Source: an uncultured Oscillospiraceae bacterium (GTDB taxonomy: Bacteria > Bacillota > Clostridia > Oscillospirales > Acutalibacteraceae). Taken from it: a DNA stretch of 64,000 nt. The stretch covers positions 4,962-68,961 of the forward strand of contig CABSLQ010000004.1 of the NCBI GenBank assembly GCA_902478605.1. Reading direction: 5' to 3'. A program made the translations under genes and the position numbers. Below are positions 63,889-64,000 of the stretch, in pieces (position 1 is the first letter of the stretch; every line of letters begins with the position of its first letter). Below the pieces are notes generated by a model that searched no databases, was not told where the DNA came from, and saw only the letters and a list, made by a program, of their open reading frames with translations.

Positions 63889-64000
63889 CTATGCGGTCGA
63901 CCGCTCACGGTCGACTGCAATCAGTACTCTGTTCCCGCAGAGTACGTCGGCAAGGATGTGGCAGTCGTGGCCCTCGACAACATGCTGGCCGCATACTACG
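63889..64000 (+). CDS. partial IS21-type transposase (IstA) C-terminal region
   Basis: The last 37 codons of the window are open and read LTVDCNQYSVPAEYVGKDV followed by AVVALDNMLAAYY, which matches the C-terminal beta-barrel of Mu/IS21-type transposases (N-x-YSVP-x-x-YVGK-x-V). The frame is closed by TAG at 63886-63888 directly upstream, so the visible part is a 5'-truncated remnant or frameshifted copy; it runs off the right edge. Confidence 0.5.

Overview
The window is chromosomal DNA from a spore-forming, high-GC member of the Clostridia, most like the Oscillospiraceae/Ruminococcaceae. Evidence for this is an alpha/beta-type small acid-soluble spore protein, a SpoIID-like cortex-type protein, a Firmicutes-type LexA box (GAAC-N4-GTTC) in front of dinB, a maf-mreBCD-PBP2-minD-mgsA shape cluster, a zapA-U32 peptidase pair, and many TIM-barrel/Gfo-Idh-MocA sugar catabolism genes. 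No rRNA operon, CRISPR array or complete mobile element is visible.

Layout. 0.2-3.7 kb: a four-gene sugar or amino-sugar operon (PIG-L deacetylase, NagB-like protein, oxidoreductase, TIM-barrel isomerase). 4-13 kb: housekeeping genes (lepA with a membrane glycosyltransferase, a phosphohexomutase, prmA-tcdA-rsmE, a second polyprenyl-phosphate-type glycosyltransferase, a URO-D-type protein). 13-19 kb: U32 peptidase with zapA, a secreted C39-type peptidase preceded by a 30-codon peptide gene, a lysophospholipase-like hydrolase, dut and maf. 19-25 kb: mreB-mreC-mreD-mrdA, then minD and mgsA. 25-32.7 kb: hisS, aspS, a GNAT/aldo-keto reductase fusion, an ECF S-component/DUF1893 fusion, a DEAD-box helicase and the spore protein. 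32.9-40 kb: tRNA-Gln, an M15 peptidase with peptidoglycan-binding repeats, LexA-controlled dinB, SpoIID-like and other envelope proteins, and a NAGPA-type phosphodiester glycosidase.

40-51.4 kb is again sugar metabolism: a DUF4091/GH-like protein, dusB, rhaM, an aldo-keto reductase, an AraC regulator divergent from a TIM-barrel/oxidoreductase pair, ribokinase, a hotdog thioesterase and adenine deaminase. 51.7-57.2 kb is a decaying extracellular glycan locus on the minus strand. It has a GH20-like C-terminal remnant, a DUF4855 lipoprotein, and a large surface protein (two CBM-like and three cadherin-like domains, then LRR and a half solute-binding protein) that is split by an apparent -1 frameshift.

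From about 57.3 kb to the right edge the character changes. A chimeric tRNA-like sequence with a strong terminator is followed by AT-richer DNA encoding a ~1600-residue protein that joins a DEDD exonuclease-like domain, a RecQ helicase and a UvrD/Rep helicase. Next come a DUF4143 AAA ATPase and the C-terminal piece of an IS21-type transposase at the edge. This is the most island-like part of the window and holds the best candidate for an undescribed system, possibly single-gene genome defence or repair.

All functional calls are by reading motifs and family resemblance; no database search was run.
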